64,000 nt of DNA from Caprella mutica (lineage: Eukaryota > Arthropoda > Malacostraca > Amphipoda > Caprellidae): NCBI GenBank assembly GCA_947561585.1, contig CANNZV010000520.1, forward strand, positions 62,001-126,000. The letters run 5' to 3'. Below are positions 35,395 to 46,141 of the stretch, in pieces (the first letter of the stretch is position 1; each line of letters starts with the position of its first letter). The translations under genes and the position numbers were made by a program. A model generated the notes under the pieces. That model was not told where the DNA came from, did no database searches, and saw nothing but the letters and a program-made list of their open reading frames with translations.

Positions 35395-35463
35395 TAGGCG
35401 GTGGCAAAAGTATATTTATAAGCGGTGGCAAAAGTATGGGCTCTATGAGTGCCCGTCATCTAG
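35395..35463 (+). mobile_element. Helitron-like 3-prime end, copy C
   Basis: A duplicated ggcggtggcaaaagtat block is followed by the hairpin gggctctatgagtgccc (35438-35454), a 5-nt spacer and CTAG (35460-35463) then T. It is in the opposite orientation to copies A and B. The 5-prime part is not recognisable; the satellite and an AT-rich stretch lie in its place. Confidence 0.5.
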
Positions 35464-36555
35464 TTATTTATTATATTTATAGTTACATAATAAGTAAATA
35501 TAATAGTGTCATACTTCAGATAAACTAATATTACAAGCATAAATTAATCCCGAATAGAAAGCAACATTCATGACGTCACACATACATTCTACAAACTTGA
35601 CGTAAACAGGTCAAAAAAAGTTTGTCTCAAGTTTTGAATTTGAATCATATGATTGTTTATGCTTTTAAACACATTGGAATTACTTTTATAGTAAGTATCT
35701 AGACACTCAATAGTGCTATTTTTCACTATGGAAAGGAATTAAAGGGTGCGCAGATATTCGCCCCTCTCGCGCGCAAGAATCGCCCCATCAAGGACAATTT
35801 CAATTGCGCACTACTTTCGTCAATAACTCAGATTATACAAATGCTAATTTTTTGTCCTTTTGATGGTGTATAAAAGGCCTTATTGCGGTTCTTCATGTCA
35901 AATATTATTCGTCTATCTGCAAAATCTAAGTTGCAAAACCCAAAAGTTTTTAGTGCGCAAGATTCGCCTCTCCCGACCCTACTAACGAACATTTGAATTT
36001 TTTGTTACTAACGATATTCTTATATATATATAATTATATATATATATGATTCAAGATCGAAAGAAGGGTTGGAAACAGTTTTAAACATGTATTTAAAAAT
36101 ACATGCTTAAAACTGCTCTTTGAATTCCATTACATTCAATTCAGTGAATGAGGGCGATGTACTGGCTTAACAGTTGCTATTAGTTATGCACCTGATGGCT
36201 CTTTTTTGCAATATATTTAAATCGGGAGTTAGATTTTGTGCTGCATCACCCCAAACAAGCAGACAGTAATGAAGGTATGGATGAAAAAGAGAGAAGTGCA
36301 ACATTCTTAGAACACTAAATGGAAGGATATCATTAATCTTATAAAGTGAACCAATTGATTTAGAAATTTTACTAGATAGAATACTATTAATATAGTGAGA
36401 GAATGTGATATTAGAATCAATAGTTTATAACGGACACTTGCTCAATTAGGCTGCCTGACATATTGATTAATGGTACTTTTATATTTCCGTGTTATGAAAC
36501 TACAAAATAATTTGTTTTGTGGTATTCAAGATAATAATATTCGCTGAGAGCCACT
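35464..36555. other. No gene seen
   Basis: Apart from the small TIR element at 35743-35980 and an AT dinucleotide run near 36020-36047, nothing is recognisable. Confidence 0.45.
35743..35980. mobile_element. Small MITE, 238 bp
   Basis: The left end starts agggtgcgcagatattcgcc; the right end in reverse agggtcgggagaggcgaatc and then ttgcgcact. The motif tgcgcaagattcgcc is repeated near both ends. Non-coding. Confidence 0.55.
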
Positions 36556-36564
36556 CAGAAATTA

Positions 36565-37742
36565 GGTGCTAGGAAAATTGCCCCTGGGAAAATTGCCCCC
36601 GTGAAAACTGCCAATGTGAAAATTGCCACTGTGTGAAAACTGCCACTGGGAAAATTGCCACTGTGTGAAAACTGCCACTGGGAAAATTGCCACTGTTGGA
36701 AAACTGTCACTGGGAAGATTGCCCCCGTGAAGACTGCCACTTGGAAAATTGCCAATGAGGGGAAACTGCCAATGTGAAAATTGCCACTGGGTGAAAACTG
36801 TCCTTGGGAAAATTGCCACTGTGAGAAAATTGCCACCGTGAAAACTGCCACTGGGAAAATTGCCAATGAGGGGAAACTGCCAATGGGAAAATTGCCACTG
36901 GGTGAAAACTGTCCTTGGGAAAATTGCCACTGTGAGAAAATTGCCACCGTGAAAACTGCCACTGGGAAAATTGCCACCGTGAAAACTGCCACTGGGAAAA
37001 TTGCCCCCGTGAAAACTGTCACTGAGAAAATTGCCACTGTGTGAAAACTGCCACTGGGAAAATTGCCACTGAAGGAAAACTGCCCCTGAGAAAATTGCCA
37101 CTGTGTGAAAACTGCCACTGGGAAAATTGCCACTGTGTGAAAACTGCCACTGGGAAAATTGCCACTGTGGGAAAACTGCCACTGGGAAGATTGTCCCCGT
37201 GAAAACTGCTACCGGGAAAATTGCCACTGTGTGAAAACTGCCAGTGGGAAAATTGCCACTGTGTGAAAACTGCCACTGGGATAATTGCTACTGTGGGAAA
37301 ACTGCCACTGGGATAATTGCTACTGTGGGAAAACTACCACTGGGAAAATTGCCACTGTGTGAAAACTGCCTCTGGGATAATTGCTACTGTGGGAAAATTG
37401 CCACTGGGATAATTGCTACTGTGGGAAAACTGCCACTGGGATAATTGCTACTGTGGGAAAACTACCACTGGGAAAATTGCCACTGTGTGAAAACTGCCAC
37501 TGGGATAATTGCTACTGTGGGAAAACTGCCACTGGGATAATTGCTACTGTGGGAAAACTGCCACTGGGATAATTGCTACTGTGGGAAAACTACCACTGGG
37601 AAAATTGCCACTGTTTGAAAACTGCCACTGGGAAAATTGCAATTGTGTGAAAACTGCCACTGGGAAAATTGCCACTGTGGGAAAACTATCACTGTGGAAG
37701 ATTGCCACCCGGAAAATTGCCACTGAAGAAAACTGCCACTGT
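36565..37742 (+). repeat. Left terminal array, 16/32-bp unit
   Basis: Alternating half-units gccactgggaaaatt and gccactgtgtgaaaact, with a second subfamily (gggataattgctactg) in the right half, especially 37263-37610. The repeat leaves several frames open on both strands for 60-220 codons (for example 36562-37227 minus); these are periodicity artefacts. Confidence 0.95.
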
Positions 37743-37886
37743 ACATATATATATAGGTTCATATTGATTTTTTTTCAGAAAATAACAAACATCAAAGGTA
37801 GTAGAATTTAATATAGACAATGAGTTTCTTCCGTCGGTGGGTGGGAGTGTGCTGATACGCAATTTATTCTGGATTTATATTTTCAA

Positions 37887-37952
37887 TTGTTCACTAAAGA
37901 GGTTAAATCATTCAATTGTTCACTTAAGAGGTTAAATCATTCAATTGTTCAC
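37887..37952 (+). repeat. 30-bp tandem repeat at the TTAA insertion site
   Basis: Units of caattgttcacttaagaggt continuing into taaatcatt. The last unit is split by the MITE at 37957-38520 and resumes right after it (ttaagaggttaaatcattc at 38521). Confidence 0.8.
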
Positions 37953-37956
37953 TTAA

Positions 37957-38520
37957 AGGAGGGGTGCGTCTAATTTTCGTATCAAATATTTTATCATAAT
38001 ATGATAAATAAACAATGATTAGTTGCGGATATGAAATGTTTCGTCTCAAATCACTGTATTTTCAGAGAAAATTGAATTTTTATTAGTTGACATAAGCTTA
38101 TGCGATCATCTCATAGATGGCGCTCATTACATTATTTCCAGAACGTTCCAGAACAATCTTCATGAACGTTTATAGAATGTCTGATTATCTTCAGAAATGA
38201 GCTATAAATATTTGAATTTGTGATTTATATACAATATACTAACAAATAAAGTATTTTAGAATGAAATTTATAAATACTACTCGCAGATATACAAAAGTTT
38301 TTTGCACAACGTTTGTGGTAATACAGCAAGATGGCGTCAATGACCCGTGCAAAGCTTGTGCTATTTGTCACTAGATGGCGCTTTTTCAAAATAAATAAAT
38401 TTTTCTTTTCTTTAATAAGTGTTATTAAGATAAACAGAGTATGTAATCATACATTAATAAATATGTTGATTCCATTAAAACACATATTAAGTAATGTTTG
38501 ATTTTATCCGCACCCTCCCT
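37957..38520. mobile_element. TTAA-flanked MITE (piggyBac-like), 564 bp
   Basis: TTAA lies at 37953-37956 and 38521-38524. The left terminus aggaggggtgcgtctaattt is matched in inverse by the right (agggagggtgcggataaaat). Exact TTAA duplication with short TIRs is the habit of piggyBac-type transposases. Two agatggcgc motifs lie inside. The interrupted tandem repeat proves the insertion. Confidence 0.82.
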
Positions 38521-38711
38521 TTAAGAGGTTAAATCATTCTCTACTAGATTGCCCGTCCAGTTATATTCTCTCATTCACAATTATGTCACTAGAATGTACG
38601 CAGTATCTTTATAATGTTTAGTCTTTATTCTGTAGGGACCACAAGAAAAGACAAATGAAAGAAATATATTTTTTTTGCATTACTTATGTTCCGAAAAATG
38701 TTGTTTATCAC

Positions 38712-39045
38712 TCTTGCAAATGACATGAAATAAGTAATATTTTTTTTCTCTTTGCGTTGTGTTGAAAAACGGTGGTAAAAAGGTAAGTTGAATAAAACTG
38801 TTTTCCAGAAAAAAAATATACAGAAGTTTAATACTACTGTTTCTATTTTATCACAACAATATTAAGTTAACCGATTCAGAATAAAATGAAAAATATCCTT
38901 CACGAAATAATAACAATAATTTTAAGCTTTTTGTAAAAATGTTGTTTGGAAAACTAATTTGTACAACTTACCTTTTTACCACTGCTTTTCAACACAACAA
39001 CGAGAGAAGAAAAGTTTTACCAATTTAACGTCATTTGCAAGATTG
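38712..39045. repeat. Imperfect long hairpin, about 80-bp arms
   Basis: Left arm 38712-38790 and right arm 38964-39045 share the inverted blocks cttgcaaatgac and gttgtgttgaaaa, then ggtaaaaaggtaagttg. Spacer about 170 bp. Probably a small TIR element inside the foldback-like element. Confidence 0.7.
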
Positions 39046-39474
39046 ATAAATATATGCAGTTGAATTTGGGTGTCTTATTTGAGGTCCATTATACTTGATG
39101 CAAAATGTGCGTGATGATAAATGATAAAAAAGAAAAGTAAATAGAAAAAACATGTTGCATTAGTTTCATTGATATTTATGCGATAAATAAATACGTCATA
39201 GAAAAAAGGAAGTCACGTAGTTTCAACAACTCAAGTTAATTAGTTTTTAAATTTTAAATTAGTTTTAAAGGTTCTCTCAGGCCCATTGGTCGTTCTTAGG
39301 TTGAGCAGTTGTTTGTAAATTTTATCTTTGAGAGTAATTTAACTCGTCAAACAGCGATGAAAGCAGTGTGAATATTTATTTAGCACATAAAATTCAAATC
39401 ATTTTGTTTTCAGTTTGATATTTTGCTTGCATAGACTATTATTTTATTAGTTTGAATGTTAATGTATTATATAG

Positions 39475-39601
39475 GGGCAAATTTTCTCATTGGCAATTAC
39501 CCTGGTGGTAATTTTGCCACAGTGGCGGTTTTACCAGGGGCAACCTTCCCAGTGGCAATTTTTCCAGTGTCAGTTTTCCCAGTGGCAAATTTCCGCGCAC
39601 G
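39475..39601 (-). repeat. Right terminal array of the 36565-39601 element
   Basis: Seven or eight degenerate units (cagtggcaattttccc type), the inverse of the left array. It ends ggcaaatttccgcgcacg. Confidence 0.75.
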
Positions 39602-39811
39602 CTGAAATTAATGTCCAAGTTATTATATATCAAAATAGGTGTTTGGTTAACTTTCTCACGCAATCGAATCGTAAGCCAATAGATTGAACCTATATAATAG
39701 GGAGAGCAAATAGGGAAATCATTGGTAAATATGACTAGCAATTGTGGGTCCAGTGCAGTACATTGTGCCATACCACACGCATTCATATCGGATGTAACTT
39801 AATTCATTATT

Positions 39812-40034
39812 GTTAACTGCCTCGAATTATCAGACAGTTCCACATCTTCGTTCATAATATATGAAAAAAATGTGTAACATTTATTGCTTGATTTCCATAT
39901 CATTGGAATCTATGATGCCCGAAGGCAGCATGGATCCCTATTAAAATATAAGTTTAATAATATATATTATACATATGTATATAGTTTCTAATATAATTGA
40001 AGATGTGGAGCTGTTTGATAATACGAAACCTATT
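39812..40034. mobile_element. MITE of the 17564-17714 family, diverged copy
   Basis: The left part holds ttatcagacagttccacatc, and the right in reverse ttatcaaacagctccacatc, so the arms pair over about 40 bp. The centre is longer and more AT-rich than in the 17564 copy. Confidence 0.6.
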
Positions 40035-41834
40035 TTGGTTGATTATTTTCTGAGGAAGGAATATACTCATATAGCAGCTGTGCCGAAAAAAACAAACAGA
40101 AATGGTCATTAATTATATCGACACTCTTACCGCCGTATCTTAATATTGATTGCTATATCAATTCATATAAAATTAAAGCAAATCGATGATACATCAAATT
40201 AACAATTTTAAATAATAACAATAATTAACCACCGCTTCTTAATCAAATGTGAAAAGGAACTTTTGTTCCTTTTAAATTTTTTTTAATGTATTATTAAAAT
40301 CGCATTAGTATTAAGTTTTTCTCTATATAAATATATGTTTTTTAGGGTGGCACAACTGATATTCCCATCTCTCCTCTTCCTTTGTTACTAAAAAGACTAG
40401 TAAGAATGGTTACGTAGCCTTTACATGGCACATATATTTCCTCCCCTGTTTCACGCCCATTAAGTAAGAAATTTTCGAAAATAAACCCCAGGTCATTTGC
40501 TTCTCTTTTCGACTTATAAGCGGGATTTATACCCAACTGGAAATGACTCTAATTGACAACACTGCAAGAATCTAACGGCTACACACGATAGTCCATTTTC
40601 ATATTCTGACCAAAAACTTTTACATTTTTTTCAACAACATGCAATATTTTGACACAACTAACCAAACCGATTCAAATATTATAACTGATTTTTTCAAATA
40701 AAATATATCAGGTATTCCAGAAATAGTTCCCGCTATAAAAAGTTAAATATAAAAGCACCATAGAACGTCACAAATGGATGACAGAGGACTGTATTCTTAT
40801 AATCAGCAAAAAATGTAATCTTTTAGAACTATCCAACTGAATACCGTAAAAAAGACTAGAAAAAGCATGAAGCAATTATAAACTCAATATTAGGGAAGAA
40901 AATTACCTTTAAAATGAAGGAAAATTTGTTACGGGGAAATAATTGTGCATTATGTTTAAAGGGATAGTATAAAAGACTGAATCAAACAATCGCCAAATTG
41001 GTTTTAAATCGATTCAGAATATTTAAACATGTAATATTTGAATGGTTGTATATTTTTTAAGTATTCTTATAAAAAGTATATTATATGTAAAATTAGCGTA
41101 CTCATTAGTATGTACATTAGTATGTTTGTTGTTTTCATATTAATTTATATATGAAGTAGTCAAGCTTTGCTTGCATCAAAATAGTGAAAAAATTATGTGA
41201 ATTCGAAAACAAGAAATCATAGTTTTAAAAATAAAGCCAACAGTTCACTTGAGCTAGATTCTAGAATCTAGATAGACACTTCATTCAGTTGGTTTGTTTA
41301 CAAGATGGTGCCACTGATTGTGGCGCCATCTACCGTAAGCACTTGGTAAGAAATCAATTATATATAAAATGATATATTTCTATTATTAGATTTTATTGAA
41401 CATAATAATTATACACGAATACTTTATTCTTACTAAGCAATCGTTTGGCACTAAAATTGATAAAATAAAAATGACTGTTGCTCCTTTTATGAATAATTTA
41501 CCTGCATAGCCTATAACAACTTTTTCAGCACTTACCTACAATTATAGATAATTATTTTAGAATTTTAACCCATACATAATTTTAATACTTACACTCTTTG
41601 TACAGTATCTGAGAACGTAAATGTAATTTTATCCTTCAAATGAAATTTTGTCAAAATAACGAAATAAAACCTGCTATAATAAAAATTATTAGTCCTAGTT
41701 TTGTAAAGGTGTACTTAAGCTTCGTGTGAGATTGTCGAAGCTATTCTTCCCCTTCTGTTATTTGTGTTAAATATTAGCAATTAAATAAAAAATGTGGTAG
41801 GTATCATAGTTACTTATTGCTTAGTTATAATTTT
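40035..41834. other. No gene seen
   Basis: About 1.8 kb of AT-rich sequence. A ccatctaccgta motif near 41328 resembles ends of other insect MITEs, but no pair was found. Short frames have no motifs. Confidence 0.45.
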
Positions 41835-41842
41835 GCAGTCTT

Positions 41843-42913
41843 GGGAAACGGACTATTCCCCGCCGGACTTTTTCCCGCCGGACTATTCCTCACCGGACTT
41901 TTCCCCACCTGGACTTTTCCCCGCCGGATATTTCACCGCCTATTTTTTCTTAAATTTAAACCTTGGAAGACAATTTAATATTATGATTTTTTAATTAGTT
42001 TTTTTGAAAAAAAAATCGTTTTGACCAATAAATCTATTGCCGTGAAATTATAAATCAAAGTCTGCAGTCGCAACTAACCAATTTTTTGGATTTTTTAAAA
42101 CATTGTTGCATGGAAATTGGTCACTTACCAACTCCTTGAACCGAACCCGTTTTCGAATAAAAATGTACAACTTTACATCTAAATCGTCCTCAAATCTGAA
42201 TACTTGGAAAGTCTTGATTTAAGGATTTCTACTCTCTAACTTATGTATTTTCATAATATTGGTTAAACCATTGTAAGTTCTTTAAGGAATAAATGTTAAA
42301 TATGCATAATAGAAATTAAAAAGAAGCCAATATTAAGTGTAATAAAAAATATATTGTAGGATTATTAATTCTGTAGTCTATTATATTAATTGTAAAAAAT
42401 AATAAACTACAATTAAATTTATACTTCTGGAAAAGTATATATTTGAACTAGAGTGAATAGAAAACATTTTTAATAATAACTGGCAAAGAAAATAATAAAT
42501 TCGTGATATGTATTACTTTAGAGCTGAAATAAAGTGAATAAATCGTAGCTTCTTATACTAAATTGGGACATTTTGCAATCCATTAGAATTGTCATAAAGT
42601 TTTGAACTTGCAGTAGCATATCTTATTTGTATGCAAATTTACGAAGGTACAGTCTCAAAATATAAACGACTAATATGGACACATGCGGAAATCAAAGCTA
42701 AAAATAAGACTGTATTATTGTGTAAGTCTGTTAATAAAATGTGTCTTCTATTGATAAATAGTTTGTTTTATCGGAATTATAATTTAATAGCCCAAAATAC
42801 TATTATTTTATTCGGCGGCGAAAAGTCCGGCGGGGAATAGTCCAGGCGGGGAAAAGCTCGGCGAGGAAAAGTCCTGGCGGGGAATGATCCGGCGGGGAAA
42901 AGTTCTAGTGCCA
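41843..42913. mobile_element. 1.07-kb foldback-like element, ccccgccggactttt arrays
   Basis: The left terminus GGGAAACGGACTATTCCCC is followed by about six 15-bp units of ccccgccggactttt. The right side (42815-42913) has the same in reverse (ccggcggggaaaag), with outermost bases GGCACTAGAACTTTTCCCC. The flanks are tgcagtctt and agcagtctt (8 of 9), or an exact 8-bp gcagtctt at 41835-41842 and 42914-42921. The AT-rich interior has one 69-codon frame at 42631 without motifs. Confidence 0.8.
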
Positions 42914-42921
42914 GCAGTCTT

Positions 42922-43321
42922 ATCGCACATTCCTCTCGCGGGTTCTGGCAAAAAATGTGTTTGAATATTTTTATTTCTATTTCAAAGTGATAAAATTATT
43001 CTAATCTTAATTAAAATAAACCATCTATCTAACTTTATATTTCAATGTTAGATAGCAAGTATATTGTGCTATTAATTAATTAAATGATATCATTTCTATT
43101 TAATTTCAAATTTATTATGTATATATATATATATATTAGCCTACACATATATTAGCAAATAGTAACATACTAATTTAATTCTCTTATTCCATACTATTTT
43201 ATTTTTGATGGCCACAGAAAAGTCCACATAGTAATTCCGCAGTGAATATTAGCTAATATGGAATTAAAGAAGCGGTGATCATTAATGTGAAATATAAGAT
43301 GTTTCTTGGTGATGAGTAAGG
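42922..43321. other. No gene seen
   Basis: AT-rich with an (at)n run near 43119-43137. Confidence 0.45.
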
Positions 43322-43624
43322 CTCGGACATTGGAGCATTTATAAGTTAAATGCTACTAGCGCTCATAATGCTCAAAACGCCCAAAAATGCTCCATATGTA
43401 CTCTGGTTGACTTCTATTGTGCACCAAGATTGAGTAATGTCAAATAACTGCATCTTTCTTACCGGGTGGACAAATGCACTTTTAAGTGTATTTAATGGTT
43501 CATAGAGCTTAAACGTGAATGATCGAACTAATTTCACATAGTTATCTACCAGTGATTGCTGAGACTGTTTATTTAGGTAACATTAATAATTCATACATTT
43601 CTTTCCCCATTCTTCATATAACCA

Positions 43625-43628
43625 ATAA
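43625..43628. repeat. Target-site duplication ataa (left)
   Basis: Matches ataa at 53623-53626, directly after the other LTR. Four bases is usual for Gypsy-type integrases. Confidence 0.85.
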
Positions 43629-44072
43629 TGTGACGTACTTAGTTTGCTTCACTATAACGTCTAAGTGTATGGGCTCTTAAGTGATTAGGATCTTACTTTG
43701 TGGTATTTTCAGATTCCTTTCTCTTTATAAATCTCTTTCTACTAAATACTCATGGTACCATGCCCTAGAACCAACTTGCCACTATGGTTCCGACCTCAGG
43801 CCTCTGGTCCAAGCTTAACTGTATTTAAGGGTAATAATGGTAAAGTAATTAACACTTAAAGAGATTATATTCATTGGTCAAGCACATGTTATTACAAATA
43901 ATATCTCCTCTAAAACGCTCGCTAGTTAAGGTCTCAAATAACTACGAACAGGAGAATAGGTGTGTAGCTCACGAGAGCAAATCGGTAACTGATTTGACTG
44001 TCACTTACTTACAATCATATAGGTTCGTGATGATAGTAATGCATACACAATTGCTGTGTTTGCTTTACTACA
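43629..44072 (-). repeat. 3-prime LTR
   Basis: Compared line by line with 53179-53622, I find no difference. A 136-codon frame reading rightwards through it on the plus strand (43874-44284) is not a gene: it crosses the LTR edge. Confidence 0.97.
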
Positions 44073-44073
44073 T

Positions 44074-44090
44074 TGCTCCCCCCTTCCGAA
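44074..44090 (-). promoter_or_regulatory. Polypurine tract
   Basis: On the coding strand ggaaggggggagca ends one or two bases before the 3-prime LTR, the standard place for plus-strand priming. Confidence 0.9.
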
Positions 44091-45030
44091 AATTTCAAAG
44101 TTACAATTCACATTTTTCCAAAACTGCCAGCTGGTTTGTCTACCCATTGTTACTCTATATTGAACAATGTTCAGACGCTCACGCTGTTAGTGGAAACATG
44201 TATATTGGATCTCTTGAAATTTCTCGAACCGGTAATAAACATATTATTAGAAAATTGAAAAATTTGAGTTTTAATTCGTTCTAGAAATATGTAAGACTAA
44301 TGTGCATTCACCAAATGTTCTTAAATTTTTAATCTTACCTATACAATCTTAATTTTGCTTTAACAATATTTTTATTTATTCTCAAAATAATCTAAATTAC
44401 TCCTACCTAATATGTCTCAGTTCAAAAATGTAATAACTTTTTCATTTTATAAACGTAATAACTTGCCTAATCTATTAGAGATCTCACCCCTCCCTCCTAA
44501 TATGTAGATTTTTAGTCTAAATATTAACAGAGACCTTTGATCACTCCAATACATTACACAAATTGTTACTGCATTTACTTTTTTTAAAAAAAATTTATAA
44601 TCAAAAAAAAATTTTCATTTTAATTTATCATATGTTATGATATCGTATTTTATGATCTTTTAATGAATTTTTATTCGTAATTGAAGTTATATGAATTTTG
44701 ATCATCTTTATCAAATTTTGAGACAGTTGTGATCTTTAAATTTAAATCTTAAAATTAACACCGAAAAAAAAAATTAAACTTAAAATTAAATTCAATTGAA
44801 AAAACGATTATTATTAATTTTCACTTAAAATTACCCAACTTAAAATTAAAAAAAAAATTAAAATAATGATCAAATTGAGTTTGAGGAAAAAAAATCTTAA
44901 ATGCTGTTAGGTTTAGTTTTGGTAATTTCGATTTTTGGCCTTCGTTTTGCCTGAGGCATTACTATAACTGTTGTCGCCTGTATATTAACTGCCTGATCAT
45001 TAAAGATATTAACTGTTCCACCTAGTTCCT
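44091..45030. other. Non-coding 3-prime part of the Gypsy element
   Basis: Very AT-rich, with A-rich runs on the plus strand. No supportable frame. Confidence 0.55.
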
Positions 45031-45351
45031 CTAATCTAAAGGGGTGTTTCGCTTAATCTGATTGAAAGCCTCAGTCGCCATCTTAGACCTCAAATTCCTA
45101 ATTTCGTACATCTTCATATCCTCTTCTGACTTAATCTTTTTTGACTGATGATATCCACATACGAGAATCATCACAACCAGTAGTGTTAGAATTAACACTA
45201 AAATGTCGCTGAACAAGTCTGGTATTAGGTCGTACTTTGTAGACCCCATGTTTTTAATGGTTTGCTCCAAATGAGCTTTGTTCATTGAAGATGATTTCTG
45301 GATCAGCTCCACTACTGAGTTCAGGTCAAAATTACTCTGAGTCTGTCCCAT
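45031..45351 (-). CDS. Small ORF3 membrane protein of the Gypsy element, unknown
   Basis: 106 residues, 790 bp downstream of pol and upstream of the 3-prime LTR. It starts MGQTQS, fitting the N-myristoylation pattern MGxxxS. A polar segment follows (7-46), then one strong hydrophobic segment (about 48-66, DILVLILTLLVVMILVCGY), and a basic, helical C-terminal tail (67-106). There is no cleavable signal peptide, furin site or fusion-peptide-like region, so it is unlike a normal envelope protein. It would be translated from a spliced or separate RNA, as no frame links it to pol. The LTRs show the element is recent, so an intact frame alone does not prove selection. I do not recognise a family. 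Confidence 0.6.
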   Translation of the reverse strand: MGQTQSNFDLNSVVELIQKSSSMNKAHLEQTIKNMGSTKYDLIPDLFSDILVLILTLLVVMILVCGYHQSKKIKSEEDMKMYEIRNLRSKMATEAFNQIKRNTPLD

Positions 45352-46141
45352 CGCTCCAGCTGATTACTTCTCACGACCTTGAATTACAGTTCTGTGTGTC
45401 AACCGGCTGTGAGTGGCTGAGAGTCAGTCACTGGCTGTTTGTGGCTGAGGAGCTGTTGGCTGTATGGGTAACTGGGTCCTCTCTGCCTCTCGTCACTGAA
45501 ATCGAATCGATACCGTTAGACCATGGCCCCTGTTCATTTTAGGTATTTTATCATATTTCAGTCTCATTTTGAATTGATCATTTTTGATTTTAAATTATTT
45601 CAGTATTTCATCCTAAATTTGAATATATATATATATATATTTTTTTTTTCAAATTTTCATTCAAACAATTTTACAGAATATAATTCATCTTATTCGTTAC
45701 CCAACATTTAAACAAAAAATTTAAAATTAACATGCATACAACAAAAAATATTAATCCTATTAAAATTATTATATGAAATTTTATATTAATAAAATTCATA
45801 ATTCATCCCATCAACTTAAACTAAATACATACAAATATTACAATTAAAATTCATACAATTAAATACATACAATAATTCTCTTACTGAGCAAAGGAAATAT
45901 TGTAGTTTGAACAATGAATTGTATGCTCTGTTTGTTTGTCTCGCGTAAGCAAAAAAAATGTAAACATTTCTCTGACTCTTTGCATGTAACTGTGTTATAT
46001 GCCACGTGTTCGTGTAAATGTAACATGTTACTCATGTTACTTCGTGTTATGTGTTCCTTTTGTGGACTTTCTATATAATGTTTATATTCAAATTTCTCAT
46101 AATTTGATTTCCTGTTTAATGATGTTAATGAAATTATTTAA
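45352..46141. other. Spacer between pol and ORF3
   Basis: No long frame in sense. The first 150 bp before ORF3 are more GC-rich (repeated gtggctgag-type blocks on the plus strand). A cag trinucleotide 11 bp before the ATG on the coding strand could serve as a splice acceptor, but no clear pyrimidine tract precedes it. Confidence 0.45.

Larger units (their letters stand above)
36565..39601. mobile_element. 3.0-kb foldback-like element with inverted terminal arrays
   Basis: Termini GGTGCTAGGAAAATTGCC (left) and CGTGCGCGGAAATTTGCC (right, in reverse). Flanking 9-bp repeats are cagaaatta (36556-36564) and ctgaaatta (39602-39610), 8 of 9 identical. The left array is about 1.18 kb and the right array about 0.13 kb in inverse orientation. 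The interior holds a TTAA-flanked MITE and a long hairpin, but no transposase. Confidence 0.7.

Noticed and set aside
36555..37811. Long open frames of 60-221 codons on both strands
   Set aside because: They lie wholly within the 16/32-bp array; the period keeps several frames free of stops. The predicted proteins are simple repeats.
43874..44284. 136-codon open frame on the plus strand
   Set aside because: It runs through the 3-prime LTR of the Gypsy element, antisense to it, and over the LTR edge.
45031..45351. Interpretation of ORF3 as a viral envelope protein
   Set aside because: Too short, no signal peptide, no cleavage site; only one transmembrane segment and a myristoylation-like start.
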